Below, piece after piece: positions 54,147 to 63,110 of a DNA stretch of 64,000 bases. The stretch comes from Amoeboaphelidium occidentale. Its lineage: Eukaryota > Aphelidiomycota > Aphelidea. Where the stretch lies: NCBI GenBank assembly GCA_023515795.1, contig JALGPX010000008.1:79275-143274 (forward strand). The letters are read 5' to 3'. The notes under the pieces are model-generated. The model was given only the letters and a program-made list of their open reading frames with translations. It had not been told where the DNA came from and ran no database searches. Each line of letters opens with the position of its first letter. Position 1 is the stretch's first letter. A program made the position numbers and the translations under genes.

Positions 54147-54908
54147 TTAGTTATAGAAATTCATTGAGTTTGAATGTGCCGCCTGGTAATTGTAATCATT
54201 CAACGCTTTCGTTTCAGCATTATCTCTGGGCCAATAAAATTTGTAAACCACAAATCCAATTATAGCCAAAGCTAAAACTCCAACGACTACTGAGATGGAT
54301 ATTATTATCGTGTTCATATTTGAACCAGCTTTTGGTGGAATCGCTTTTAGAAACTCAGCAGATGGAGAATTAGGAATATCACCATGCTCAACATATAGGA
54401 GCTGTATGAAGCCACGATCGTCTAATTGAATTTTTTCACCAACTGAGACGGATTCAAAAAGAACAGTATTCGGCAACGGATTCCCTTCATTAGGATCATA
54501 CTTTGCTCTGAGCCAGACACGCTTTCCTTTTGATGATATCTTGTCTTCGTCGTCTCCGTAAGCGAAGGTAAACCATTTTGCAGGAGCGCCACTTGTGCTA
54601 GGAACATTGATCTTGCCACTCTTTTTAGCTGATGTTTCAAGAACTTCTTGACCAGCTGTTGGAAATCGCGCATACAATATCCATAACTCTTTCATGTCTT
54701 CCTCTGGTAATAGCTCAAAGTACGCGCCAAACTCTTTCTTGTCTTCATCTAGCCAGTCGATTTTGTAGCTCACACTCATTTTCCATGGGTTGATGGTTGT
54801 GTTTGAATAGTATGGATCTTTGCTGTTTGGTGCCAAAGCAGAGCTACTCTGCCCCGAAACAAGCATGAACCCAATAGATAAGGTCACTAATAGAATCTTT
54901 GTGATCAT
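54147..54908 (-). CDS. Type I single-pass membrane protein, function unknown
   Basis: The start is taken at MITKILLVTLSIGFMLVSGQ (54908), a clear signal peptide with likely cleavage after SGQ; a longer frame upstream reads as leader. A ~180-residue lumenal or extracellular domain follows with N-glycosylation site NTT, alternating beta segments (MSVSYKIDWLDEDKKEFGAY; KRVWLRAKYDPNEGN; RGFIQLLYVEHGD), then one transmembrane helix (IIISISVVVGVLALAIIGFV) and a short tail containing NDYNYQAAHSNSMNFYN with possible tyrosine-based sorting signals. The total is 253 residues. I recognise no family. Stops of this gene and ALG11 are 5 bp apart. Confidence 0.72.
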   Translation of the reverse strand: MITKILLVTLSIGFMLVSGQSSSALAPNSKDPYYSNTTINPWKMSVSYKIDWLDEDKKEFGAYFELLPEEDMKELWILYARFPTAGQEVLETSAKKSGKINVPSTSGAPAKWFTFAYGDDEDKISSKGKRVWLRAKYDPNEGNPLPNTVLFESVSVGEKIQLDDRGFIQLLYVEHGDIPNSPSAEFLKAIPPKAGSNMNTIIISISVVVGVLALAIIGFVVYKFYWPRDNAETKALNDYNYQAAHSNSMNFYN

Positions 54909-55172
54909 TTTGAATAAAATTTCCGTTGAAGCTGATAAACTGAGTTGAATCTTGGGACTGTTACATGCACATGATTCAGCAATCCAATAGCTTCGACCAG
55001 CTTGAGCTTGATATTTAGCAATCAAATCTGCAACTCAACTCATTGAAAATGACAGTATAGTTTATTCTTGAGGCGATTTGTAAGCGCTCAGGAAGAACGA
55101 GAATCGAGTATCAATATTGTCTAACTTTACAGCCAAATCGTTATCGAAATCGAGGGTTAAATTATTGAAGGA

Positions 55173-56357
55173 TCATTGTAATGCTGAATTTTGAATCAAA
55201 TCTCTACTCAACCAAACACCACTTGCAGACTTTAACGAGCCAAATACTTTTGAAACTGCGTCTCTTTTCAATGGTTGACGAATAGGCTTTCGATCTACGC
55301 CAAGGAATGCCAAAGGTACAAAAACAGGAGAATTATCTTCATATTCCCACTCGTATTGTGTTTTACATTCTGCGATCCATTCCCTAACACTTGAAGCAGT
55401 CCTTTCATGACACTCAATATGTTTGATGACTTCGTTAGAACGATTGTAAACGTAAACACCACGAAAGGAACCATCAACCATTCCTTTGATGTCACGATAC
55501 TGCAAATCAGCAATCTTCTGACTTGACATCTTCAAATCAAGGAGAAAGCAGAGCATGGCAGTATCGCGCTTGACTTTCATTACGTTTTTGCCATTTCTAG
55601 CTGCTTCAAATAACCTGCTTATCTCATTAGAGCTTAGCGCATCATTTAGATCACGTGGTACATAATGACTACTCTGAATTGTGTAAGGATCTTGAGAGTA
55701 AGAGGTTGTGCTGTGGGACAGAGGGATCAAAGTGGGTTGTTTCAAATTTTGATTGCCATCGGTAGCGTGAGAACGATAACCATCACTGAAAGAAGATCGT
55801 CTACTTCCAGAGCCAAAGTCAGCAGAGGAAGTTGTCGCAGTAGTTGACGGTGATAGTATTGGCCTATTACCATGCTCCTGTACAGCGGTTCCGAAAAATT
55901 GCCCCGAACTACCAACTCCAAACTTCGAACCATACTCGTAGTATGGCTGGTTGCTAGTCAATCCAAACTGTGTTCCCTGTGGATAGTTCGTCATGTGATG
56001 GACCTTCTGAGGATAGCCTGAGTAGTTGTGACCGTAGCTGTTCTTGAAGAACTCATGAGAATGATTCAACTTTACAAGATTAGGGTTCGCTGGCCTCGGC
56101 GCAGAGTGATGTCTTGAGAGATTCGGTGTGAACTGAGGCATGACATTGACACCACTGCTTGAGCATGGAGATGTACTAACTTGTTCTTGTGCCTGAGGTG
56201 AGGCCAAAGTAGTTCCAGTGTCTGTAGCATCCGAGTTCCAGTACCGCTTGCCTTGCTTGCGGGTATCGTGGACGTTAATAAGTGAGCTCATAATACTCTT
56301 CTCTTCATTTCCTTCGACATCTTCATCATCGTTGTTTAGAAGTTTTCTGATGTCCAT
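55173..56357 (-). CDS. Protein with disordered N terminus and tyrosine-recombinase-like C-terminal domain
   Basis: A 394-residue frame starting MDIRKLLNNDDEDVEGNEEK. Residues ~40-220 are Ser/Gln/Gly/Tyr-rich and disordered, as in many fungal regulators. From about 235 there is a folded domain: LSSNEISRLFEAARNGKN, RDTAMLCFLLDLKMSSQKIA (about 264-283), DLQYRDIKG, a beta segment FRGVYVYNRSNEVIKHIECH, SSVREWIAEC and SPVFVPLAFLGVDRKPIRQP. The helix pattern and the RDxAxLxxLLxxxxxxxxIxxLxxxDI block resemble the catalytic domain of tyrosine recombinases, but the box I arginine position is not Arg and no box II H-x-x-R is seen. If the match is real the domain is inactive and exapted, perhaps for DNA binding. 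The frame stops at TGA, followed in frame by 36 open codons. Function is unknown. Confidence 0.55.
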   Translation of the reverse strand: MDIRKLLNNDDEDVEGNEEKSIMSSLINVHDTRKQGKRYWNSDATDTGTTLASPQAQEQVSTSPCSSSGVNVMPQFTPNLSRHHSAPRPANPNLVKLNHSHEFFKNSYGHNYSGYPQKVHHMTNYPQGTQFGLTSNQPYYEYGSKFGVGSSGQFFGTAVQEHGNRPILSPSTTATTSSADFGSGSRRSSFSDGYRSHATDGNQNLKQPTLIPLSHSTTSYSQDPYTIQSSHYVPRDLNDALSSNEISRLFEAARNGKNVMKVKRDTAMLCFLLDLKMSSQKIADLQYRDIKGMVDGSFRGVYVYNRSNEVIKHIECHERTASSVREWIAECKTQYEWEYEDNSPVFVPLAFLGVDRKPIRQPLKRDAVSKVFGSLKSASGVWLSRDLIQNSALQ

Positions 56358-56868
56358 TATGGAGATTTTAGTTCAACAGAAACTGTAGTGACTAGCTACG
56401 ATTTTTTTTAGACAAAGATCGTCAGATCGAAAAGATGTTTGGTCGAGGCCACTTGTTTAGCGATCGCTTATGTAAATTACAGGTCCAAGAAGGCTAGACC
56501 TTTGGAAGCTGATCCGCCCTCGTTAGTGCTGTGGTATCATATATGCGTCTCGTAGCACAAAGTTTATTTTAGCCTTGAAACCAAAAGGTTGGTCAATAAA
56601 CTTAGCTGACAAATTTTCCGTACTGACTAATACTAGTCTTGTTAGCCATATTTTGAGAAAGTAGTGCAATGACATCCTAGAATGCTATTTGTTGTTGCAA
56701 CTAAGCCAAATGGCGTTGGAGCTGCCATTAAATCTAAAAATACGGTGCGCGTCGAAACCACTGTGGTAAACCCCAAATATCCGGTGCGCTAGCTCGCTAA
56801 ATGAACCGGAATCAGTTCGATGCCTGCTTCAGTAATTCTTTTCAGTGCCGAGATTGGCTTTTCTGCGT
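56358..56868. other. Longest intergenic region, divergent promoters of the recombinase-like gene and PER1
   Basis: About 510 bp with no convincing gene, RNA or repeat. It is the largest gap in the window and must hold the promoters of two divergent genes. AT-rich runs, such as a T-run near 56403, alternate with GC-richer blocks such as GGTGCGCGTCGAAACC near 56743. A GTTCGATGCC near 56814 resembles a tRNA B box, but no cloverleaf forms around it. Confidence 0.6.
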
Positions 56869-57804
56869 ATGAAACTGCAAAGCTTATCAATATTTTCAAT
56901 TGCTGCCTTCGCTTTAGGCGCTTGGGCTTCCGCTGGCGACCGGTCGTTCGAATTTCAGTCTTGCTTAAGGGCATGTCACACTACGGAAAATTGCAACTCA
57001 ATGCCTCTCGGTCTGGATCTGAAACTATTTCTATGGACTTGTTTAGATGAGTGCAAATATCAGTGCATGCATAATTTAACCGCAGCTCATGTTTCTCTTG
57101 GCGTGCCTGTGTTGCAATACTACGGAAAATGGCCCTTTTATCGATTTATGGGAATACAAGAACCTGCGAGTGTTGTCTTTTCAGTGCTTAACCTGATTGC
57201 ACATTATCTGGGCTACAAATGGATCAAACAGCTGGTTTCTGACAAGTATCAGCCTCTGAAGAATCTAAATCTGCTTTTGGCTTTGTTTCAAGTTAATATG
57301 TGGGTCTGGTCTACTGTGTTTCATTGCAGGGATACTCCTTTCACAGAGAAAATGGATTACTTTTCCGCAATGGCATCAATACTTATGGCAGTGTACGCCT
57401 CAAGCGTCAGGCTTTTAAGCATGATGAAAAGTCACAAGGTCAGAAATGCATTCAAGATTCTGTTGGTAACTTACTTCGCTCTGCATTGTTTGTACTTGTC
57501 CCTGTGGCGTTTTGATTACACTTACAACATGGCAGCAGGTGTAACTATAGGAATGGTTCATAATTTCAGTTGGCTTTATTGGTCATTCAAGTATGGCTAT
57601 GAGAGGCCCTACTCAAAATATTGTCTTTATGGAACAATGGCCGTGATATTCTCCATCAGCCTTGAATTATACGACTTCCCTCCATTATGGGGCGTTTTTG
57701 ATGCGCATTCACTGTGGCATTTATCAACGTTTCCTATTTGTTTCGTGTGGTATAAGTTTATGCTGGAGGACGCAAAGTACGAAACAAGAATAAAGAACGT
57801 GTGA
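56869..57804 (+). CDS. PER1: Per1/PGAP3 GPI-remodelling phospholipase A2
   Basis: Removes the sn-2 acyl chain of GPI anchors in the ER (PGAP3 in the animal Golgi) so that a saturated chain can be added. Single exon, 311 residues from MKLQSLSIFSIAAFALGAWA, a signal peptide. The Cys-rich lumenal block is FQSCLRACHTTENC..WTCLDECKYQCMH, followed by LGVPVLQYYGKWPFYRFMGI, a family signature, then about seven transmembrane helices. Conserved His-containing stretches WVWSTVFHCRDTPFTEKMDY and FDAHSLWHLSTFPICFVWY match the CREST-family hydrolase pattern (Ser/His/Asp/His in the membrane). The ATG at 56869 is preferred because it starts the signal peptide. Confidence 0.95.
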   Translation: MKLQSLSIFSIAAFALGAWASAGDRSFEFQSCLRACHTTENCNSMPLGLDLKLFLWTCLDECKYQCMHNLTAAHVSLGVPVLQYYGKWPFYRFMGIQEPASVVFSVLNLIAHYLGYKWIKQLVSDKYQPLKNLNLLLALFQVNMWVWSTVFHCRDTPFTEKMDYFSAMASILMAVYASSVRLLSMMKSHKVRNAFKILLVTYFALHCLYLSLWRFDYTYNMAAGVTIGMVHNFSWLYWSFKYGYERPYSKYCLYGTMAVIFSISLELYDFPPLWGVFDAHSLWHLSTFPICFVWYKFMLEDAKYETRIKNV

Positions 57805-57927
57805 TCAAGGGAAGTAAATCTGCAGGAGGTTTCAACTGGTTCTAGCTGCGTAATATTTTATCTTGATGTATCATATAGCGCTTGAGGCTGTGTGGCTCCA
57901 ACTATTAAATTCTGTTTCGATTGTGAA

Positions 57928-59469
57928 ATGCTGCGATTAGGGCATCAAGTTTTGAAGCGATGGAACACTTACGAAAACGCCGTATCAGGAACCAGACTCA
58001 CCATCGGAGTCTTCAGTCTGGCTAATAGAAGATATACAAAGCCTTCGTATCCAGATCTACCTCCAGTGGCCAAAAGTATTAATGTCGAAGTAGAAGAACC
58101 ATCAGCGCAAGTGTCAAAGATCGCAGAGAAGTTAAGCAAAGAAGCGGAACCGATTGCTTCATCGGCTGAAAAAGGACTATCAGCCATCGACGAAGCAAGA
58201 TTTATCTTTAACAAAGTCTGGGATCGCATAGAGAAGGAGCAGGGAGGTCCTGAGAAAATGAGAATTCCAGCGGAGATAATTTGGTTAATGGGATCTCCTG
58301 GGTAACTTAGACGTTAAGAAAGGATAATGAATTGTAGATCCGGTAAAGGAACGAACACCCCTGCGATCATCAGGGCAAGAGAGATATCTAATCCGGTAAT
58401 TGTGTTATCACATCTCTTGAAAGACCCAGAGATCAAGAAGAAGTATATTGACAAGGGAGAAATGGTTTCTGATACTTTGGCTATGGAAGTGCTTCTTCAA
58501 GCTCTACTGAAAAGTGATAGTTCAAGTGGTGTCGTAGTTGATGGATTTCCAAGGACAGAAATTCAAGTTGAATGTCTGAAGCTTCTTTACGATAAGATGT
58601 TATCATTACGAGCGCAATTTTCAAAGACATCATTCAGAGAACGCTTTCGAAAGCCTGTATTTCGTATTGTGGTTCTCTTTATTGATGAAGAAGAGAGTTT
58701 GAAGCGACAGATAAAACGTGGCAAGATGGTTAAAGATCATAATGCAAGAGTCAGACTTACAGGAACAGGAGAGCTTTTGAAAGAGAGAGCAACCGATTAT
58801 GATGAAAATTTAATCAGGGCTCGCTACAAAGTTTTCAGACACCATTTCAGTTCTTTGACTAGACTGAAGAAGTTGTTTCCTTTTCATTTAATTCATGCAG
58901 TTGGTTCTATTGAAGATGTCATGCGCTCGATATTTAAAGAGTTCGAGTATCAGTCATCTTTGGAATTAGATCATGAAACTTATGATTTAATCGAACACAT
59001 TCCAATAGGTACAAGTGTTGGAAGAAATGCTAGACAAGAATTGATTAGAAGATTGGAAAACTATCAGTTGAACAACAGAGAAAAATTTCAGCATTCAATT
59101 AAACTTATTGATGAAGAATTCATCCCTATTATCAAGAGGAACTCTATTTCTGGATCGACGACTGTTCGAATCAATGGAACAAAGCTTGAAGATGACATGG
59201 TTATTGACATGGTTATGGACGTTTTGTCTGAGCGTGGATTTACGGTTTCTTTTGACTGCAGAAAAACTTTTGTTCCTGTAAGAGTTATTCCTGAAACATG
59301 GGACATCATATCAGAAACCAGATCAGCGTATGTCTTTGACATTCGCTTCCCAAAGAACCAAATTAGAGGGACCAGTATTGAGTCTGACATTGCGCTGAGA
59401 GATCTTGCGAACGATGTTAGTGAAACGGAACAGATTAGATCAGAAGAAGAAACTAGAAAGTCTCAGTAG
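57928..59469 (+). CDS. Adenylate-kinase-like nucleoside monophosphate kinase with a long C-terminal extension
   Basis: Two exons, 57928-58301 and 58338-59469, with a 36-nt intron (GTAACT..TTGTAG) that splits the P-loop. Splicing gives IIWLMGSPG|SGKGTNTPAII, the GxPGxGKGT loop of adenylate kinases (about residue 122). The ~120-residue N terminus is basic then acidic and may target a mitochondrion (inference). The kinase core continues with EISNPVIVLSHLLKDPEIKK, the NMP-site block VVVDGFPRTEIQVECLKLLY and RQIKRGKMVKDHNARVRLTG. About 170 residues follow the core (after EYQSSLELDHETYDL), including STTVRINGTKLEDDMVIDMV and ETWDIISETRSAYVFDIRFP, with an alpha/beta look. I cannot name this tail domain. 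Product about 501 residues, more than twice the usual adenylate kinase length. Confidence 0.8.
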
Positions 59470-59507
59470 CAATTTTTATATTGAAATCAGTTACAAAATA
59501 GAGCTCA

Positions 59508-61097
59508 TCAAGCGTCAGAATCACTAGATCCATACACAATGTCAGGATCATTGAATTCTTCTCGCGCACGTTGAGGCTCTGATCTTGGAAGCTCTTTACC
59601 ATAGAATGAGGATTTCGAATTCTCTCTGCGCCTTTGAAGCTCTGCTTCTTCGTCTGTTTCCTCGAAAACATCATTTGAATCATCTCTCTCAAATCCATTA
59701 AACTTTTGCTTCAATATCCTCATCTTGACATCATACTCGGTCTCTTGTTTACGTTCATTATCGTTAATTACAGATGCAAACTGAGAACTCAAGTTTCTCC
59801 TGGTCTTATCAGTATCTGCCATCAAAGTTTCAACATGAAGCTTCAGCTTTTTCTCACAAGAATCACACAGGTAAACCAATATATCACGACTTTCAATAAC
59901 AGAGGGTAAATTAAGTTCAAAGAAAGGTCCAACTTCAGTAGGAATCTTGAAATTTGGATCAACATTATGAGCGAAATTGAGGATCTTCTCCACACAACTG
60001 GAACATGCCAGTCTTGCAAGAAACTTTGGTGTGACACTCTCTGGAAGCATTGATATAGGTCGTGTTTGCATCGGAGTAGCTAGAGGCGATGTTTGAATCC
60101 CTGGAACAACTTTAGCTGGCTGACTCGCAGCCAGTGTTTGTTGTTTCGATGAATTCTCAATTATAGAGCGCGACTTATGCGAAACAGGCGACGGCGTAGG
60201 AGTATTCAAGTGTTCAGGTAATGAACTGGGTAAGAAATCATTTAGCAGTTTGAGTGACTCTTGAAGCTTCTCCTGAGACACCGGTGTAACCAAAGTAGAA
60301 GGCTGTGCATTCAAAGCCTGCTGTATTTTCAAACCACCAATGCCAAATGGAGGCTTATGATCAAGTAGCTTGTCCTGACTATCTTTTCTTGGTGTTTCGA
60401 GCCCGTTTTGCGCCCTCCCTTTTAAACTTGTCGCTTTAGGACCTTCTGCAGTGGAACCATTAACTTCAAAGAGTTTCTGGTATGATTTCTTCATAGGATC
60501 ATCAGGCGTGTTAGAGTCTTTCATGCCTGAAGCGAGGATGTTGTCCTCATTAAGAGAATCAGGTCTTGACGCCTGCTCTGCTTCCCAGACTTCAATTTTC
60601 TTTAAGAGGTACTGTTTCTTATCTTCGCATTCCTTCTTTGTGAAAACTAAAGTGCGTGCTTCATCTGCTAATGCCTGATAAGAAGTGTCTCCTTTCAGCT
60701 TAGCTTCATGCCGCGCCAACTCCATAACAACATTGAACGCAATTAAGTCAATATCACTTTCATTCTTAAGGACATCTGCAGCGTTGGAGTAATCCTTTGT
60801 TGGAGAGCTTTCGATATTATCAAAATGAAAAGCTTTCCGTTTTACTGCGACAGGCGCTTTAGACGTGCTGCGCTCTGCCATACTCCCGCGACGCATAATA
60901 TCGTCAACCTCATCCTCATCTTCTTCATCAGTAGAATAGTAAATTCCTGTAACACTTCTTTTCGGAGCTGCCTTGCGCGGCGTCTTTGGCACTTTGATGC
61001 GACTTGGCTTGAACTTTGGCGTGGTAATATGTTCTAAAGTATCCGTATCATCATCACTGCTGACGGTGAGGTCGATAACTTCTGCTGTTTTCGGCAT
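59508..61097 (-). CDS. Nuclear-type protein with SUMO-interaction motif and CxxC pairs, function unknown
   Basis: A 529-residue frame with an N-terminal SIM, EVIDLTVSSDDD (residues 6-17): hydrophobic IDLTV followed by Ser and acidic residues, as in SUMO-targeted proteins. Then a Lys/Pro-rich, Ser/Asp-rich disordered region, a helical block (VVMELARHEAKLKGDTSYQA), more disorder, and a C-terminal part with CSSCVEKILNFAHNVDPNFK and VYLCDSCEKKLKLHVETLMA, two CxxC pairs about 45 residues apart that could form a zinc site. A charged tail ends DPDIVYGSSDSDA. I do not recognise the family; a chromatin or repair role is only suggested by the SIM. It converges with the adenylate kinase gene, stops 38 bp apart. 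Confidence 0.68.
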   Translation of the reverse strand: MPKTAEVIDLTVSSDDDTDTLEHITTPKFKPSRIKVPKTPRKAAPKRSVTGIYYSTDEEDEDEVDDIMRRGSMAERSTSKAPVAVKRKAFHFDNIESSPTKDYSNAADVLKNESDIDLIAFNVVMELARHEAKLKGDTSYQALADEARTLVFTKKECEDKKQYLLKKIEVWEAEQASRPDSLNEDNILASGMKDSNTPDDPMKKSYQKLFEVNGSTAEGPKATSLKGRAQNGLETPRKDSQDKLLDHKPPFGIGGLKIQQALNAQPSTLVTPVSQEKLQESLKLLNDFLPSSLPEHLNTPTPSPVSHKSRSIIENSSKQQTLAASQPAKVVPGIQTSPLATPMQTRPISMLPESVTPKFLARLACSSCVEKILNFAHNVDPNFKIPTEVGPFFELNLPSVIESRDILVYLCDSCEKKLKLHVETLMADTDKTRRNLSSQFASVINDNERKQETEYDVKMRILKQKFNGFERDDSNDVFEETDEEAELQRRRENSKSSFYGKELPRSEPQRAREEFNDPDIVYGSSDSDA

Positions 61098-61235
61098 TTA
61101 TCAGACAGCGGTCCACAATGAATGAAAGAATCAGCAATCGAAAGAAGAATGTGGCGGAAACGTCGACGATCAAGCGCAAACAGGTGTCCCCTTTGCTTTC
61201 GTTTCAGAAAACTGTTCTTACGGGGATTTAAAGGG

Positions 61236-62216
61236 ATGACCAAAATAACCACTGTGCTTCCGGGTAACTTAACTTCTGAGTTGAGCTTAAACATTAATTA
61301 CTTTCTATATTGCAGACTGCCCAAATGTCTTTACTGAACTGTTACCTCATCCTAATTCTCATGATCATGTGAAGTATGGCTTTGTTCCTTGTGGAGACAG
61401 TCTCTACGAACTACATGAAATATCTAAAGCGAATTGTCTGGCTGGAACACTTAGCTCGCTGCTGATCGGCGATTCCGTGCAAAGTGATGGTTCTTTTCTG
61501 GTCTGGACTCCGTGTGATCCATTATTTATAATTTTGGGAATTTTCTATAAATCTGGGAAGCAAGTAGGCCTGACTTAATAGTTTTGTTTCGTGGTAATTG
61601 TTTCGATTGTGTAGAATTCCTATCAGAATTTGAATGATCTCTTGTTTGAGTTTAATGCTTCTGTGCTGCAACAAGTTAAAGGATTACATAATAGGCTCAT
61701 AAAGATCTGTGATGTCAACGGTAGTTTAGCTTTAATGGTTCTAATTTATGTTCAGATGTCGGAGGTGAAATGTTTTACAAGTTGAACACGAGTAAGATCA
61801 TTGAGTTCATTAATGCCAAGGCAAACAAGCTTTTGGCTATGAAAGATGATAACAATTCTCTTTTAAATACCAGAAAGTATTTTAACATATCTGATGCAGA
61901 TGCAAAAAAGAAGATTCTAATTAGAGACTTCTTGTTTGACTATTTGCCCTCTGAGCTGCACACAGAATTCCATTACGAAGAGCCTAAAGTTTCGAGTATA
62001 GAAGTTGAACATCCTGATTACGCAAATACAGGAAGAACCGGTGGCAACGGATTAGAAGGTCAAGGTGCAGCAAAGAAGAAAGCCCCTGCGAAAAAAGAAA
62101 AGGACTCTGTTGGTATGGCCAAGTTGAAAAAGGTGAACACTGACGGCATGAAGAAAATAACGTCCTTCTTTAAAAAGGTCGAGAAGGCCCCTGCCAAAAA
62201 GAACGAGGCCTTGTAA
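61236..62216 (+). CDS. RNASEH2B: Ribonuclease H2 subunit B
   Basis: Accessory subunit of RNase H2, which removes ribonucleotides from DNA. Four exons, 61236-61263, 61316-61563, 61615-61720 and 61756-62216, with introns of 52, 51 and 35 nt; product about 280 residues. The first exon encodes only MTKITTVLP; an in-frame ATG at 61122 would add a basic 38-residue extension. Family landmarks: CGDSLYELHEISKANCLAGT, VQSDGSFLVWTPCDPLFIIL (human [20 protein letters not shown]), the junction VND|VGGEMFYKLNTSK, LIRDFLFDYLPSELHTEF, and a PCNA-binding box near the end, GMKKITSFFKKVEK (human GMKSIDTFFGVKNK). No single exon would give the family away except the last two together. The stop is 64 bp before the REC114-like start. 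Confidence 0.9.
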
Positions 62217-62280
62217 GATCTTAATGTTAATTAAACCTGTTATTTATTGTTTTACCGTTAATCCCTTTGTTTACGCGATT

Positions 62281-63106
62281 ATGGTTGAAGGATCACAGAA
62301 TCGTTTCAGCTTGCTAAAGTATAGTTTCATGCTTCCTAATGGCGCATGGACTCACTTAAATCATTCAAATATTAATTTGACTGTTAGCGATAGTCTTTTA
62401 AGGATTTCAATACCATCTGACACTTATGTACTTGCAGCGTTGTACTCGCGTTAACTTCTGATAGGTCTCAGTTGAATTAGATCCGAAGAGTCCTGTAAAA
62501 ATTATGGTCAAGGGCACAACTGTTGGATTTCGTTTGGTAGAAGCAAAAGGACCGGAGCAGCCCCAAAAGTTTCAGGTCAAGTTTCAAGCGCTTGATGAAA
62601 CAAACGCGTTCTTGAGCTTGGTCAAGAGTGCAGCTTATGAAGCATTGTTTCTATTAAGAAGCGTTCAATTTAGCGAAGATTTGCAGACCCAGAATGACTT
62701 TTCGCAGTTCATTCCTAACTCGTTTGTTGATGCTTCCATGCCTTTGTCTTCGCAAACGGAGCGTCATGTCAAACGCCCGCGAACAAGCGATACTGAAACA
62801 ATTCTTTCCGCTGCTAAATATGTTCTATCTCAGCATAAGTTGGATCCCATCGAGGAAAAATCTGATGGTCATGAGTCAGAAGAGCATAGAACACCACCGG
62901 TTGTAATGGTCCCGGCAACAATTGAAGACGCTAGTAATTCAGTACGTGAAACTCCCGCAACGAAATTAGATGACGATGGTCTATTGGATTTCTGTAAAAA
63001 TGATCCAAAGATGCTCCAGGAATTGATCTCTTCGCTCCTAAGAGACAAAAGCTTTCTGGAAGAGGTTAAAATGGTTGAGGAAATACTATTCTCCAAAACA
63101 AAATAA
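62281..63106 (+). CDS. Possible Rec114/Rec7 meiotic recombination protein
   Basis: Two exons, 62281-62427 and 62465-63106, with a 37-nt intron (GTACTT, branch-like GTTAAC, TGATAG); product about 262 residues. The N-terminal ~130 residues form a PH-like run of strands: RFSLLKYSFMLPNGAWTHL, DSLLRISIPSDTY|VSVELDP, KIMVKGTTVGFRLV, PQKFQVKFQALDETNAFLSL followed by a helix. The final strand-helix parallels mouse/human REC114 (FRVQFSGESKEQALEH). A disordered acidic middle and a short C-terminal helix (DPKMLQELISSLLRDKSFLE) follow, as Rec114 has for binding Mei4. If correct, it supports Spo11-dependent break formation. Sequence evidence is weak; a generic PH-domain protein is the alternative. Stops with the next gene are 4 bp apart. 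Confidence 0.42.
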
Positions 63107-63110
63107 ACGC

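Noticed and set aside
56786-56840. tRNA-like B-box (GTTCGATGCC) in the PER1 upstream region
   Set aside because: No A box at a proper distance and no acceptor, D or anticodon stem could be folded around it.
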